Source: Neurospora intermedia (taxonomy: Eukaryota > Ascomycota > Sordariomycetes > Sordariales > Sordariaceae). Taken from it: 64,000 nucleotides of DNA. The stretch spans positions 5,543,001-5,607,000 of the forward strand of contig BTPP01000001.1 of NCBI GenBank assembly GCA_037102815.1, given 5' to 3'. Numbering within the stretch: the stretch's first letter is position 1; each line of letters starts with the position of its first letter. Under the pieces are notes generated by a model. That model saw only the letters and a program-made list of their open reading frames with translations, was not told the DNA's origin and searched no databases. Positions 48,464 through 61,926 of the stretch are shown in pieces. The position numbers and the translations under genes are program-made.

Positions 48464-49529
48464 GTGGGTAATATGTTGTGCTTGGGCGGGCGGGAGTGGA
48501 GAGTCAGTCAGGAGAGTCCGAAGGACCGCAGATGGAATTCGGAGTTTATTTTTCCTGTATCCATCTAGGGGTATCTTCGGAATATCTGAAGCTGAAACAC
48601 TGCGCGGTAATTCCGCTTTATGTTACCTATGTTAAGTCTCGATATGTAGGTATGCAATCAGGGGTCTTTCTTTTTAGTTTCCGTAGAGGTAGGTAGGTAT
48701 GTCTCAGGCGTCAGTGATGCCCACTTCAATTGCTAATTCGAGCCGCATAGGAAACTCACCCACGTTCGTCCAGTTACCTAGGTGTTCTCAGTCAAGGTTC
48801 TCGTCGTAGCCCGTGGATCCCATATTCTCCCGAGGCGTTGCCATTGACAGCAGCTGGACTGGGGAAACAGGCCAAAAGGACTACTGATTCGTGTTGGATC
48901 CGACTTTCCTATGCTGGATGTCCTGTCACTCATCACCAATGTTACGCATCAGTATCACGCCTCCTGGGCCAAGCGGAAATTGACGCAGAAGGCAAATTGG
49001 CCCCCAAGCGGTCAAAAGTCGTCCAACTATACAACCCTCCTAGGACAGAGAGATTGGGTCGTAGGCGAGCCAGGTACGAGACGCCAGTCTGCGTGTAGTG
49101 GCTTCAGGGTTCCCGATATTAGGTAGCCAGATATTGTGATCCAAATACCTGGTCGCGAGTGTGTTCGCTGTTCCCCGTCCTATTCTTAATTGTCTTTTTG
49201 TTGCTTCTTTTGTCTTGTCTTCCGTATCAACTGCTCACTAGGTACTTGGCTTTCGGTCACCTACTGGAAGAGAGGGGATTCCGGAGGCATTCAGCGGGAC
49301 TAGGGTTTGGGAAGGGTTGTCGCCAAGCCGAGCGGAGCGAACGCAGAGTGTGGATGGTCGGATAAAATAAGATCAACAGCGGCACGGGACGAAGACGGAC
49401 GGGTGTCGCCACTGGGCGATACGAGTTAGATTGAGGTTGTGTGTTGTAGTGGGAATGGGAATTTGTTGCTAGAGGTACGCTACGCAGTAGATCTGATGGA
49501 GATGGGAAATGAAACGGAGAGGGAAAAAG

Positions 49530-49557
49530 AAAAAAAAAAAAAAAAAAAAAAAAAAAA
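49530..49557 (+). repeat. A28 homopolymer in a purine tract
   Basis: 28 consecutive A inside a longer purine-only stretch (about 49505-49568). There is no sign of a retroposed gene 5' of it. Confidence 0.95.
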
Positions 49558-52115
49558 GAAAAGAAAAAATAGGTGGACAAGCCCGCTAATGTTGAGCGGA
49601 AGTGGAGAAACAGAAGGATAGAAAATCGTGTTTCACCGATAGAGCCTCATTCGAAGGTTCATCGACATCCCTGAAAGGTAGGTACAGATCGGCCAATTTG
49701 CGCTTGTTTGGTTTGGTTTCTTCTCGTGAAACTTTGGTGATGGGTTGGAGATGAAGAACTTGGATGGAGGATGATCGCGAAAGGAGCATGGAAGGGCGGT
49801 GAGTCTGTCTCTCCCAAGCTCTTCTTCATGTCAGTCACTGATGACTTCTTCTTTTGATGATTCCTTAGGTAGGTAGGTACCTTTGCCTTCATCTCCCACC
49901 CCGAGATTGCCCCAGCGATCAATAAACCTGCAACTATCCGTCGAGGAGACTGACTGTGCGCATCAACTGGAGTCTTGGCCTCCAAATTATCACATGGATC
50001 TTCTCCCCCTTCACATATTATCTTGATAGATCGATACGATTTCCGGATGCTAGACCCCTTTTTGAGTTAAACATTAAGCAGTGGCTGGTCAGCCGCGCGC
50101 TAGTCGTTCAATTGAGGCGTCAGGTCGCAAGAAGGGGTCTGGTCCCACAACCGACGAGTAACGAATCCATGCTCTCTATCCGAGCCAGTCGATTTGAAAG
50201 GCTGGAAACCGAAATTGAGGAGGCAAAATATGTATACCTTCTCCAGTGTCTGTATTGCTACTGGGTGATAGAACTTCCGTCACTGCCGTAGAGGAAATGG
50301 CGAGTGATAATAATAAGGTAGCATCAACACGAGAATGGCCGACAAAGTCGGCACCGGCCCAGGCCAAGCTTTTCAGCTACGTAGGCTAGAGTTTTGTTAC
50401 CGCGGCTACGGCGGCGAGATGGAAAAAAAGAATTGCATATACAGGAACATAGGTTATTGATCCGGCCAACGAGCCCTCAAAGGTCGGGTGAGGCTGGTAG
50501 AGGTAGGAAGGCCATTGGCGTCGAGATGTAGGTACGGAGCGGCTCAGCCCCAACCGATGCATATGTCGAAAGCGGCGGCGTCCCATAGTGTACAATCCGG
50601 TATCTTTTGATGAGATAGACGCATGTGCGACTTTTTTTTTCTTGCATTCGTCTTTCGACATCGTTTTGAAGCTTCCGAAGACCTTTGTAACGAGCTGTCG
50701 TGTCCACCTTGCCGTCCGTGTACAACAGCGCGCACCGCACTCCCGTGCAAGTAATGTGATATCTCATGTAAGCGAGCACCAAGCCGAATCCATCTCTATA
50801 GACGCTCTCTTCCCAAAACAGGACAATAGAGACGGGTGCGTACAGATGGATAACTTGACGTGGGGACGATGGGGTGATGGAGGCTGAAAGGCGCAGTTGT
50901 ATACAACAGTACCTACCCGTTGCCTCCTTTCTTTACCCCCACATAAGGTAGCTTGCCAGATTTTGTGATCAAGCCTCATGAATGGGGGAAAATGTTTGGG
51001 TAACAGCCCTTTTGCGAGTGCGGGTGTAAACCGCTGTCAATGATGCCATAACCAAGTCGCTGCCGTTGACGATTTTCGTTGCTGCCATTTTTTTTGCATG
51101 GCATCGATGGCTTGATAAACTGATTAGGTAGGCAAAGATTCCTTTTGGGTCAGATGTCTGATGATTTGTTGGATTCGCTCAGCTTGCTGGTATTCCTTCC
51201 ACTAATAATCCTTGCGAAGATCCAAACACAGAGTTGCAATTTGTTGTACAGCTGTCGTGGATGGATGCGGGATCCCCGTCATAATTGGATCTTGCAGATG
51301 TCTGCTCAGCCAAGATCCGACGGCCTCGTCATGGGCGACCTGCCGACGTAGGATTTGGGATGATATGTTGACATATATTTAGCAGTCAAGTTAGTCTCAA
51401 AGTCGTTGTCGTAGAGCGATTGTGTTTCCTTCCGATGGTTGGTTGCGATACGAAAGACTTTGAAGGCCGCACTACACAGTACGCGCCGTGAAGGAGAGTG
51501 CTTCAACCCCTTCCTCGCTCTCGTTTTTGGCTTCACTCCAGGTCTCTTCCAGTTCGTCACCATTCCGCCCTGCATCGACGTCATTAAGAGTTCTCGGACT
51601 AGTCGGTTCCTGCACCAAAGGAGCTGAGGTTGATTGTGAGAACTGAGGGCAACATGCACTCCGTACGTAATGCCATGCCATGCCCAGCTTTTAATAATAC
51701 CATTGGTGCTGTCATGATATTCTATCCACACTTCCCACACCGTCTGCCAGTAAAATTGCCGAATATGGGCACGCAATTCCAGCTCCGCGATCATGGAGCG
51801 GCCCTCTCCCGTCGTCCCTTGTCCCATCCCGTGCCCTTGGAGGGAAATCCATGCACAACTGGAAGCTGCTTTGTCAGTACGTACAATGATCTGCTGCATT
51901 TTTACTTAGCGTTGAAGCTAGTATGGCTTAGCCCGCTGTTACCTCTATGCGAGTTGATGTAATGGAGCTAGGAGCGTACAGGTACATAGAGGTAGCAGAG
52001 TCCTACCCAAACGGCCATCTTTCTCGCGGGCGAGGCGTACGCACACGGACAAATCACGGGAGTGGAAAGTTGATAAATATTTCAGGAAGCTGGGAAAACA
52101 GTGACATATACGGAC

Positions 52116-52155
52116 TTTCTTTTTCTTTCCCTTTTTTTTTCTTTTTTTTTTTTTT
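52116..52155 (+). repeat. T-rich pyrimidine tract
   Basis: An almost pure pyrimidine stretch with two long T runs separated by single C or CCC. Non-coding. Confidence 0.9.
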
Positions 52156-55100
52156 GGCGAATGTGTGATTTTAGGGATACTGTAGCATTGGTTGTTGCAT
52201 GCATAACGGAACGGAGAGTCTGACTACTCCCTTCTCATAATGTTAAGCCGACCGATCAGTCGACAATTCACATGAATTGTTGCAATGACCCTTCACCAAC
52301 ATCCAGGTTGCCGGGAGAGGAGTGGAAATGTTAGCACGGAAATGACAACTGATGTAGTGTTTGCGGCAAGAGGTAGATCGGTTTCGATCTCCAGATCAGG
52401 AGGATGGCCCTCCCCATCGACGATTCCCGATCCGGGTGACTGATGTGATTCGCTACAGAAGCGATCCCATCCTACTATGTAAGCTCATCTTTCAAATGTG
52501 AAAATTATGATGATTGAATATTGTGACATGACTGACAATTATCATGAACTTGGGCAATCCATAGCGATGTTTGATGGTTTTGAGGCTCTTCTTGAAGCGC
52601 CGTGATGTGAATCACTGTCGTGAGAGGAAAGCTTGGCTAGCCGCACCAAAATCAATCGATCATGTTGTTGACTATAATGACCCGTTGAACTAATAGGAAA
52701 CAGGCAATGGTAGCGAGACTGCTTCGTACTCGGTCGGTCTAAATGCATTCACCACAACCGTCATTGACACAGAGGCCGCTTGAAACCGACAAAACGTGTT
52801 TGAAGGGATGCGGTATTGAGCTTAGCGAGCTTTGCGGGTGAGCTGCTCGTCCTATAGCAAATGGTGCGTATCTGTAGTGTACCTGATTGAGGACTTGCAC
52901 TACACAAAACGACCTGAAACGCACGTGTAGAATCCATGTCATGCCATTGACTCTCACGTCATCAACGTGTTCTAGACCCCAGATCGACAATTAGTTCCTT
53001 GTTGGAGCGTGTGCTACCGACCGTTGCTTCCAGAGTTGTCTAGTCCACTGGCCTGTGTTGAGAATAAGGAATGGTGGATGATCTTTCCCGTCAAACAGCA
53101 AAGATGCACGTTGGGCCACCACACGGCCGTTCGAATGTATTTTGCAGCGGGGCTCCCAAGTTTGTAATATCTGCTTCATATTATGGGTACACTTCCAGCA
53201 CAACCTCTTTAAGTCTATATGAGGAGATGGAGTCATTGTGTAAGCTCATGCCATTAGACGTCATGTTGTGACTAGCCTCGGGAGAGCTCCGATAGGAAGC
53301 ACAGCTATCACTGTCTGTGATAGGAAGTTTGCGGCACCGCTCACAAATATTGACAAAAACCAAGTGACAGTCAAATGATGGATGCGGGTTCGTTCAGTCA
53401 ACTCAATTGCATTTTGGCCTAGCGGTATCGTGTGGACGAAGAATTCGGTGCCTGGTAAATCGTGGTCGTTTTGATGCGCCCCCCGTGCCGGATGCGCTGT
53501 GTACCGGGCCGGAAGGACGCTTCGGGGGCCAGGAGAGAGTAACGATAGTAACCTGGTGCCTCTCTGTCGTCGTATCACAACAGAGGCTCAAAGTAGGCGT
53601 GATGTTCCGTGTCATCTGTACCGACTTTGTGGTTCTGTCGATGGCAGTTTTTGTTACTGTGTAGGACGCAACAAGACTGATGACGATTGCCTGGACAGAT
53701 AATGAGCTAATCTTGTCATGGCTGGATGATTGCAAGCTGGAACAGGGCACCAGAGCACAGCCCTGAGTGATTGCACTGAAGCATCACGATTCGGACGTTC
53801 CTCCGTGTCTTTTCTTGTTGTTTCTTGGTTGCTTGTGAAGTACGAGTTAACCCCAGGCTGGGAAAGGCGGGATCGCCCATTAACCAGATCACTGGAACGA
53901 CAACCGACAGGGCTTGAATGACGACAAGGGTCGGAAGCAAGAGCGAGAAGCAGCCGATGCTTGAAATGGGTAGTCATGAAGGGTTAGTCCGGGGTATGTA
54001 TTGACCACCATGTGACAGGGCTGGTGGTCTCGTGATTGACGAGGTATTATTTGTAGGAAAGGGGGTTTGAAGGGGGGCTCATGGGGGCCATCTGCTCGCT
54101 GTCAGGGGCCGACGTTACAGTTTTTTTTTTTTTACAAGTTTGCCAAGGCTGGGGGTGATCAATTTGCTTCCCCGGTGGAGGTACGCCACAAACCGATACA
54201 CTAGGGAACAAGTTCGTCCGACTTAAATGAAGGCCTTGCTCCCCAAACACGGAACGAGCAGTTTCCGGCCGTTGGGGCAGCCGTTGACAACAACAGTTAA
54301 TAGCCGTAGCAATACTAACCTCCTCAATACGTAATTGATGGAAATGGCAGTGGACGTAGCCAGGAAACATGTCCATCATTGTCCTCATCTGAACAACAGC
54401 CGTAGAGGAATCATATGAGGTCATGAGCAAGAGTTGACCGAACTTGGACCTTGAATTCTGAAAGACATTATATAGTCATACATGTCGTTGTGCCATGTGG
54501 CCGTTGGAATTCCACCGGTCCGCAAGTTGAACCATCAGGCGCCGGGCCGGCGTCAATCTTGGCCTAGGTCAGAGTGCTCCAGCCTGCCAGGTGCCGGCTG
54601 GGGGCCAGTTGGTCTAACGTGCGTCACCGTGGTGTACCAACGGAAGCAAACAAGCGTGAAAGGGCAAGAGTTGCGATTCGCTGGGAAGAAGCCGGCGCTG
54701 GCAAGGGCACGGGTGAACCACTGCAGCGGATCGATGAAAAAAGGCGCCATGCACGACCTGCCGCTGCAAGCTTGAGATTCTCATAGGTTGACGACGACCA
54801 CGTACCCGGATGACCAGATGGCGCTATGCTGTGTTGGGAGTAAATAGCCTGAGGGCCAGAGACAGACTGGGATCAGGCTGCATTTTTTTTTTTTTTTTAC
54901 GTCTGGGGGCACTGGGCACTGGGCACTCCAAATGGTGGGGGACTTGTACACAGTAGCAAGATCGTAGGCTGGGGATTGAACGCCCTGTTACCGCGGTACT
55001 GCATTGGGAAACAGTCTTGACAGTTCGCCGGGGTGGGCGTAGGGTTGGTAGGCGTTAAGTTTGGATGTACAGTCCAGCCCTAGGAGCGAGACGGCTGTAT

Positions 55101-58100
55101 GAATTCCCGTCGGGTGCTTTTACCTTATCCAGAAAGAGGCTTTTGCAAAAGACCCCAACCGGGAGAGCATCTCGGCGAGGGTATGGGTATCACCCTTCAA
55201 GGGATGTTCTAGTCCATCCAGATCTGGTGTGCGAGACTGCAGGATCGGGTTTCTCCTCAGACAGCGGTACCGAACGGTAGTGCCGCGTTACCAGCACGGA
55301 CGGGCAGGGTGCCGTGGTTAGGTTGACACACCACACCACACCGCGGGACGCTGACACTGACAGTGACACTGACATGTTGACAGCAACGGGATAAACGACA
55401 CCGACACTCACTGCGCTGTGTGTGAGAACTGACAAGTCATTTTCCTAGATAGCGCCAAAATTTCACCCTGAAACCGAAGGCTGAAGCGATCCCTACGGTG
55501 GATGCCCAACAAATCTCCCCAAGCTGCTGGGCGCTGCTGGGCCATTTAGCGTTGTACGGATCGACTCCGATGTAGGGATGCCTGGGAATTGGTTTCGTTA
55601 TCTCCGCCATAGCATCGTCGTCAGCATCGTATCAGAACGTCCCCTTTGAGCTGGGCCTAGACCTGGCACATATGTGAGAGGGAGGTCAACGGTGATGTGC
55701 GCTGCCCTGGACCCTTGACGTCGAGTGTTGAAAAGTGCGGTGGAAAGTCTGGGGATACCGCTTCTACACGTGTAAGAGATATCCTCTTTTATTAGGGGAA
55801 AGTGACAGCTAATGCGGCCAGTTTCGCCCGTTCTTGGCTGCGTACATATGCATATCTTATCAGGATTCGCTCATCATCCTAGCATCCTCCACAAAGCATA
55901 CGTATCTATTACCCTGAGTGCGTAGTTGCGGTACTAACGATAACCATGCTCTTATTAGCAGATAGGGAGTTGAGCAACGGGTCTAGGATGCTGTGCCGTA
56001 GATGTCTGTAAGTAGTCCAATTTGGCGAGCCTGGTAGAGGAAATAATGTAGATAGTGTATGACAGATGGCTGCAATGCTGTTTGTTTGATGAACTTGGAG
56101 CACCGTGTTTGCTGCTGGGTTCGTGACTTGGTCTAGAATTCTGAAGCTTGGATCAAGGGTTTGTGTCTTAGATTTGAACGCCGAGAGACCTAGGAATGGT
56201 TGTGTAACGAACACTAGGTAGGTACTATAGGTATCTAAACTTGACAATGGGATCTCTGAAAATCCCATCTTGAAATCTGTTATGGATGTTTTGATCGTGG
56301 TTTCCACCAGAATCTACCTCTAGGTACCTTAGTGTAGTTCCCAAGATGGAAGGGTTGAGATTTCCTCCACAGTGGAGCTATTCAGTGGGTTAACTAAATT
56401 CGCGTAAAGTCTCCGGAGGGAAAGGTCCATCCAGTTTTGGAGTGCCAAAAGGGCCAGGAGTGCACCTTATCCTTCCAACGTGCGAACTTGGTACCTAACG
56501 AATCGAAGCCGTTCCCTTCTCCATCGTCCGCATTAATGGAGTGGTAGACTGTGGATCCCCGGGAGCCTTCCGGAACTGCATGCCATGTGCATGCGTGGAG
56601 CTGAAGCCGGAGGCTCACCCCGTTGCTAGGTACCGCAGTACATGCTCCGTACCTGGGCTACTACAGACGTAATAGGTTGCGGCGGGGTCATTCTCGCTGA
56701 TATTCCCGTTTGTACCTAGTGTGCACCACCCCCCACGCGCACTGATTTCCAATCCAACTTGTGCCGGCGGTCAGGCGTGAGGTTCATGACAGCTTCCAAT
56801 CCCAGGAGCCGGAGCTTTGCCAGCCAGTCGAGCACAGCCAGCCAGCCAGGCTTGTTCCTCCGCAAAATGACGCTTCGGGAGCCTGCCACAGTGCAGCATG
56901 CACGCACCGTGACTCGAAAATCCAGAATGGGCGGAGTGGGGCACCCATGGCGGAGGGTGTCCGCTTTTTCAGGTACCTCTACGGGTAGAGAGATTTAGCG
57001 TACGCACGGACAACCGCCAGTTCAACGCCATAGTATTGGATTGTCATCATGGGAATGAACGCAACTTGCAATTCTTCTCGCCCACTTGGGCTAATGTGAA
57101 TGACAAGAGAGGCAGGCACGAGCAATTTTGGAGCTTTGTCTAGATCTACTTCGGTTTGAGAGGTACTATATCTACTTGCTCCAGTAGCTCACAGCGTGGT
57201 GTTTGGCCTAGGCCGGTATTAGCCGGCGGCAAGAGCGTCAAATTGATCCATCCGAGACAACCCTCGACTTAGGTCTGCTCTTGCCTTGGGCTGCCAGCTC
57301 TTTTGCCATCATGACCTACAGCACTCCTCATACTGGGACGGAGCGAAAAATACCGTAAGTAGAGGTACTTACAATCTCGATACGAGATTCGACAAATTCA
57401 ATTTCCTACTGCCCCTGAATCGCGCAGCTTTGCCGGGCTAAGCGACCAAGATAGCCGACCTTTATGGAGACTCAGGCGCCTGCACCGCCTGAGCCGCAAC
57501 CAGATGCCACCTTATAATTTTAGTATCGTGATGGAGACATTTGGGAAGTATCCGGATCCCATCCGGCTGTGATGGCCTACGCCAGAGGGCACCTCGGGCG
57601 GGAACCTCTTCGACCTTCACCTCAAGTGCGCCAGTTGTCGGTTCGCGTCAGTTGCCAGATACGGTCAGAGGTCCCTGGCATTTCAGGCTCATGAAGCGCG
57701 CCATCACGGAGAGGAAAGGAAGGCGGCAGCACAATCTCAGCCCCTGACGATTGTGTCTCCTCACTTGTTTTCAGACCCGACAGCCTTGAGCTAGAAAGGA
57801 TCAGGGACCCTGATTTTATCTTCTTGACTATCATGACAGCTGTTGAAACGTCCACGTTTCGTCGCCTTGCCTGATCTGCAACGCAGTGGCCATACCATCT
57901 TTCGTGTCGGCGAGCTTTTCAGCCTGGCTAACGAACGTTGAGACCAGATTTCCGAGGCCATTCCAAGCCTATTGAACCAAGGCTTTCCCAGTCGAAAGCA
58001 GACCAAGGCAGGGATTCAATCGCAAATTGCAGCCTTATTGGCGGCAAGTAGGGATCGGCGCTTGGGTTTACTTGATACTAGGGCGACTGTTACCTCTACC

Positions 58101-60512
58101 TAGTCTACGCAGTACATGTATATACGCAGTACACTGCACACTTCCATGCAAATCAGCCAATGGACCAGTTGAGTTTTGTCTACCTAGGCTAACCTTGCCT
58201 TATACTAACGGTCATATACACTACATTCGAGGAAGATGCTCGAGTCACCATGCGCATAGGATACACTACGGTTTGTGCGTACAATACCTCTACAAGCTGA
58301 GAAAGAGAAACCAAACCATGAGATTGGGAATGCATATCATATCAGCACCTTGGTTCATTCTGTCGGGTATCCGACCTTGGTCCTGGCATCTAACACTCGG
58401 TCATGATATGCTCGCAGAGCTCTCACAGTCACTTCTTGCTTGGTACATAACATTATCAAGTCTGCTCCCAACACTGACCATGGAGACAATGGACTGCGGT
58501 CCTTGGTGATCTACATTCAATACCACCGCAGTTTGCAGTGAGATCGTGCTACCAGTACCAAGAGGTGATAATGACATCTGCTGTGCACCTTGGCGAGCAA
58601 TTGGACGACAGCCAGAGCAAGACACGGTACAAAAAAGGAGGTGTGACAATAAGGGAACTGCCGCATGTGGAGCCCAGACAAGCACGCACTCCAAGATATC
58701 AAATCCGACATCAACGCAGCATTGCGGACGCACTGGTGAAAATCATCAACGACACGCCCAGCGGCCACTAGATTGATGATAATGTGTAGCGTTGTGTTTC
58801 ATTTCTACCACCATACGCACGTACATGTAGCAGAACAGGGTGGTAATGGTCAGGAATACCCAACTTCCGTACTCGCCCCGAAGTTGGAGCTGGAGGTTCA
58901 GTTGGAGTCTTCGCTGGAAAGCCTCAAAGTTTGGCGACTCGGCGGGGAGTCGCTCACTGAGTGAATGTGCGTCCGCGGCACATGACGGCCTGCGACTCTG
59001 CGTTGCCCTTCCACACCCACTTCGATCCATCGATTACCACCATCAAAAGTGAGGATGATTTCCTATTCGCAAGAACCTTGACACCCAAGTCTGGTCTCTG
59101 CCCCAAAAAGGCTAGTGCAAGCCCCTCCTTGGCACTAGCGAACCCTTGTCAGCCTGCCGGTGTTGCTCCCACACCTCTTCTCAAGCCTTTTTGGTTGGAC
59201 AGATAGCCGAATCCTCTTCTTCTTGGAAGTACGTACTGTAGTACAAGTTCTCACCCAGAGTCCCTTCCCGCTTCTGCCCCTATCCACGGCGTACCTGCCC
59301 ACTCAAACGTCAACAGGCGGCCGCGGCGGCAGGAGCGACTCGAGTTCGGACAGTACATACACTACATACTTAGCAGCAGTGGAAGGAACCTACCCCATGC
59401 AATGGCCGCAGAGATCTGACGACGGGAGGTCTACGGGGCAAGACGAGTGGCTTCCGGTGAGCTGCAACCTGGACGTCAATTCTACTACCGTCAAGGATAC
59501 CTTCCTTCCTTAACCCACCTACCTGTACTTACCTCGTCGCCCGAGTTGACACCTCACTCACAGTCATTGATTATTTGTGGGAACTGAAGCCTGAAGTTCG
59601 TCCGTCCGTCGTGTTCGGTTTTTCCAAATATTGGCCCCAAAGGACCAGGACGGAACGAAACCAATCTTGACGCCTGACGTGACAAGACTCGACGGCCAAC
59701 GGTTGAAAAAGTCCAGACTCCCCTCCCGTATGCCATTTCGAGGTCAGTGCACAGTGTCCAGCGCAACTTGAAAGTTCAGCTCATACTTACCAACCAGCAT
59801 CCCGTCATTCTAGGCAAGCACTTTACGTACCTTACCGTACCTTTTAGACGGACACGCGGCACCCACCCGGCCGTGAGCATCCATCAAGCACAACGCCCGT
59901 TTACCCGTCTAAGCCCGTCAAGCTTTTAGTGTACAGATGGATACACTACACCAGCACCATTGGCCATGAGCCCCCCAGTTGCCGATTTGCTGGAATACAA
60001 TGGGCCTCGACTCGACCCTTACCATAGTACTACCTCGGCGGGCGCGCCGGTGGCAAGTGGATGTGGTATTGGTGCGCGTGGAGGAGAGATTCTTGATGCC
60101 GGATCTCCATTCATCGCCTCGCCGAGTCCATCATTGCCTTCGACGGTTGAAATGTCCACTTCTCTCCCGTCCCGATGAGAATCCGAAGTCAGGAACCTTC
60201 GGGATCTAATCTTCTCAGTGGATCATTTACCACGAGTTGACGGACGTTTCCACTTCTAATATTGTGTTTTTTTTTCTTCACGTCGTCTCCCCTCTCTTTC
60301 CCTCAACCCCTAGTCGCCGCTCGAGTTCGTTCTCCTCCTGATGTTCTTCCCGGCCATCTGCTCCGCCTACCCTGGCCTACTGTGTACTGGCCCATCCCCC
60401 GCCTTCCGTCATCCCGTTCTGACATTTCCGGATGTCCAATGCTATCGAAACTACGACTATGCAATATTAACAGGCTCGATAGTGCTATAGCCATCCTTCG
60501 TTCCTTTGGCTT

Positions 60513-60529
60513 CCCCCCCCCCCCCCCCC
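60513..60529 (+). repeat. C17 homopolymer
   Basis: 17 consecutive C in the CT-rich region upstream of the transcription-factor gene. Such a run is prone to length error in sequencing and to slippage in vivo. Confidence 0.95.
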
Positions 60530-61926
60530 GCGGATCCGTTTCTACCTGTCACATCCCCGATGCTACCTACCGTTGACAGGCTGCAGTCTATCTGTCTGGC
60601 ACATCCCTCTGTGCGTACGGGGCTTTGTGATGACTGTGTCGATGCACTTGAGGGGGGCACTGACGGCTCCTGAAGCTTCTCGCCAGTTGACTCTAGGTAT
60701 AACCACACATGTCCAGCATATCATCCTGACAAGCCTCGCCCAGATAGGTGATCCAGCAACACGTTCTTTCCAGACCTCCTTCTAGAGTGGTCTCACCCAT
60801 ATCTCCTCCCGGTGAAGTCTGGAGAAGGCCGTGTCATGCCCGTTCGGTTAGATCAAGTGGACTTAACACCGGGGGCTTGCCTTACTCGGACGACAGTGCA
60901 GCATCATCATCCACTCCAAGACCTTACTCGCATGTGCTGGGTACCAGTCATAGGTATTTACATATGCAGTTCCCCCCATGCATACATACACAGATATGTA
61001 CAGTACGTCTTTGTATCCTCGCAAGCTTTGGCATCTCACCCATGACTACCCCCCCTGGCTATCCTCCCTCATCATCAATCCCCAAAGACCTGGTTACACA
61101 GTATCAAGTGCACCTACGGTATCTTGGCCGCATCCCGGGGGGCCTTGGAGGACCGGGGGGTCCTAGTTCATCCGCTACGTCGAGCTTAGCGGGCTTGGTG
61201 GGGGTCTCGCGGGCTGCGATAGGACCAGTGCCGAACGGAAGCAGGAATCCCGAGTGGGACTGGACTTATTGTTTCTGGGCTGGGCCACCTCTTCCTGTCT
61301 GTAAGCGCAGGTTATGGCTCTGGGCTGCTGCTAGTACCTCACCAGCTTTTGCGCACCGTCTTCATACTCCCCGTAGTGTACAAAGTGAGTGCGTAATGAC
61401 ATTGACAGGCATCGACGTGCAGGGCAAGGTTACTGTCAAGAGTACCACCCATCTGGAGAGGTACGTATTTGGATCATGGTGTACATCCACTCTGTCTGTC
61501 CTAGCTTGCCCGGGATGTCAACCCAAGGAGAGAGAGTCCCATCCGTTATGGAATCCCCAAAGGGCCTCGACAATGAGAGAGCGAGATCTTTCGGCCTGAA
61601 GTGGCTTGCACATCGATTGGCTATGCCGGATGCAAAACCCCGGCTGCTGTCAGCCCACACTCATCTTGTATCTTTGATACTGAGGTATACATATAATACC
61701 ACAGGTACGGGCCCAAGGTGATGATATGCCATCTTATCCCCCCAAGATTCTAGCATCCACTCATCTCTGCCAGAGACTCGGGCCTCACTGGGCTTGAGGA
61801 TATAATACTCAGACTAATCCTGACTGACAACATCGCTTCAATCCACCTTGGCTTGTCTCACTCGGCCGTCTTCCATCTTCGCCCTTCCCCGTACTTCCAC
61901 CCATCGACAGATATCCTACCGTCAGA

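Larger units (their letters stand above)
43498..61926. promoter_or_regulatory. 18.4-kb gene-poor region upstream of a C2H2 regulator
   Basis: Base composition is normal and CA/TG are present, so this is not a RIP-mutated transposon graveyard. Reading both strands I found no frame with recognisable domains or a convincing exon chain. Many short frames overlap each other on both strands. TAGGTA/GGTACC-type motifs recur (for example 48691-48700, 49867-49881, 56216-56226, 56322-56330, 56626-56634, 56970-56980). Simple repeats are listed separately. The most economical reading is a long regulatory and leader region for the transcription factor at 61927, perhaps with non-coding RNAs. Fast-evolving small genes cannot be excluded. 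Confidence 0.5.

Noticed and set aside
49530-49557. A28 run considered as the poly(A) tail of a retroposed gene or SINE
   Set aside because: It lies in a longer purine tract, and nothing upstream looks like a processed gene or Pol III element; no target duplication was seen.
51306-51899. 197-codon minus-strand frame in the gene-poor region
   Set aside because: Other long frames overlap it on both strands, composition is unremarkable and I see no domain or splice-supported neighbour exon.
58027-58509. 160-codon plus-strand frame
   Set aside because: No recognisable domain, overlapping frames on the other strand and no gene-like codon bias.
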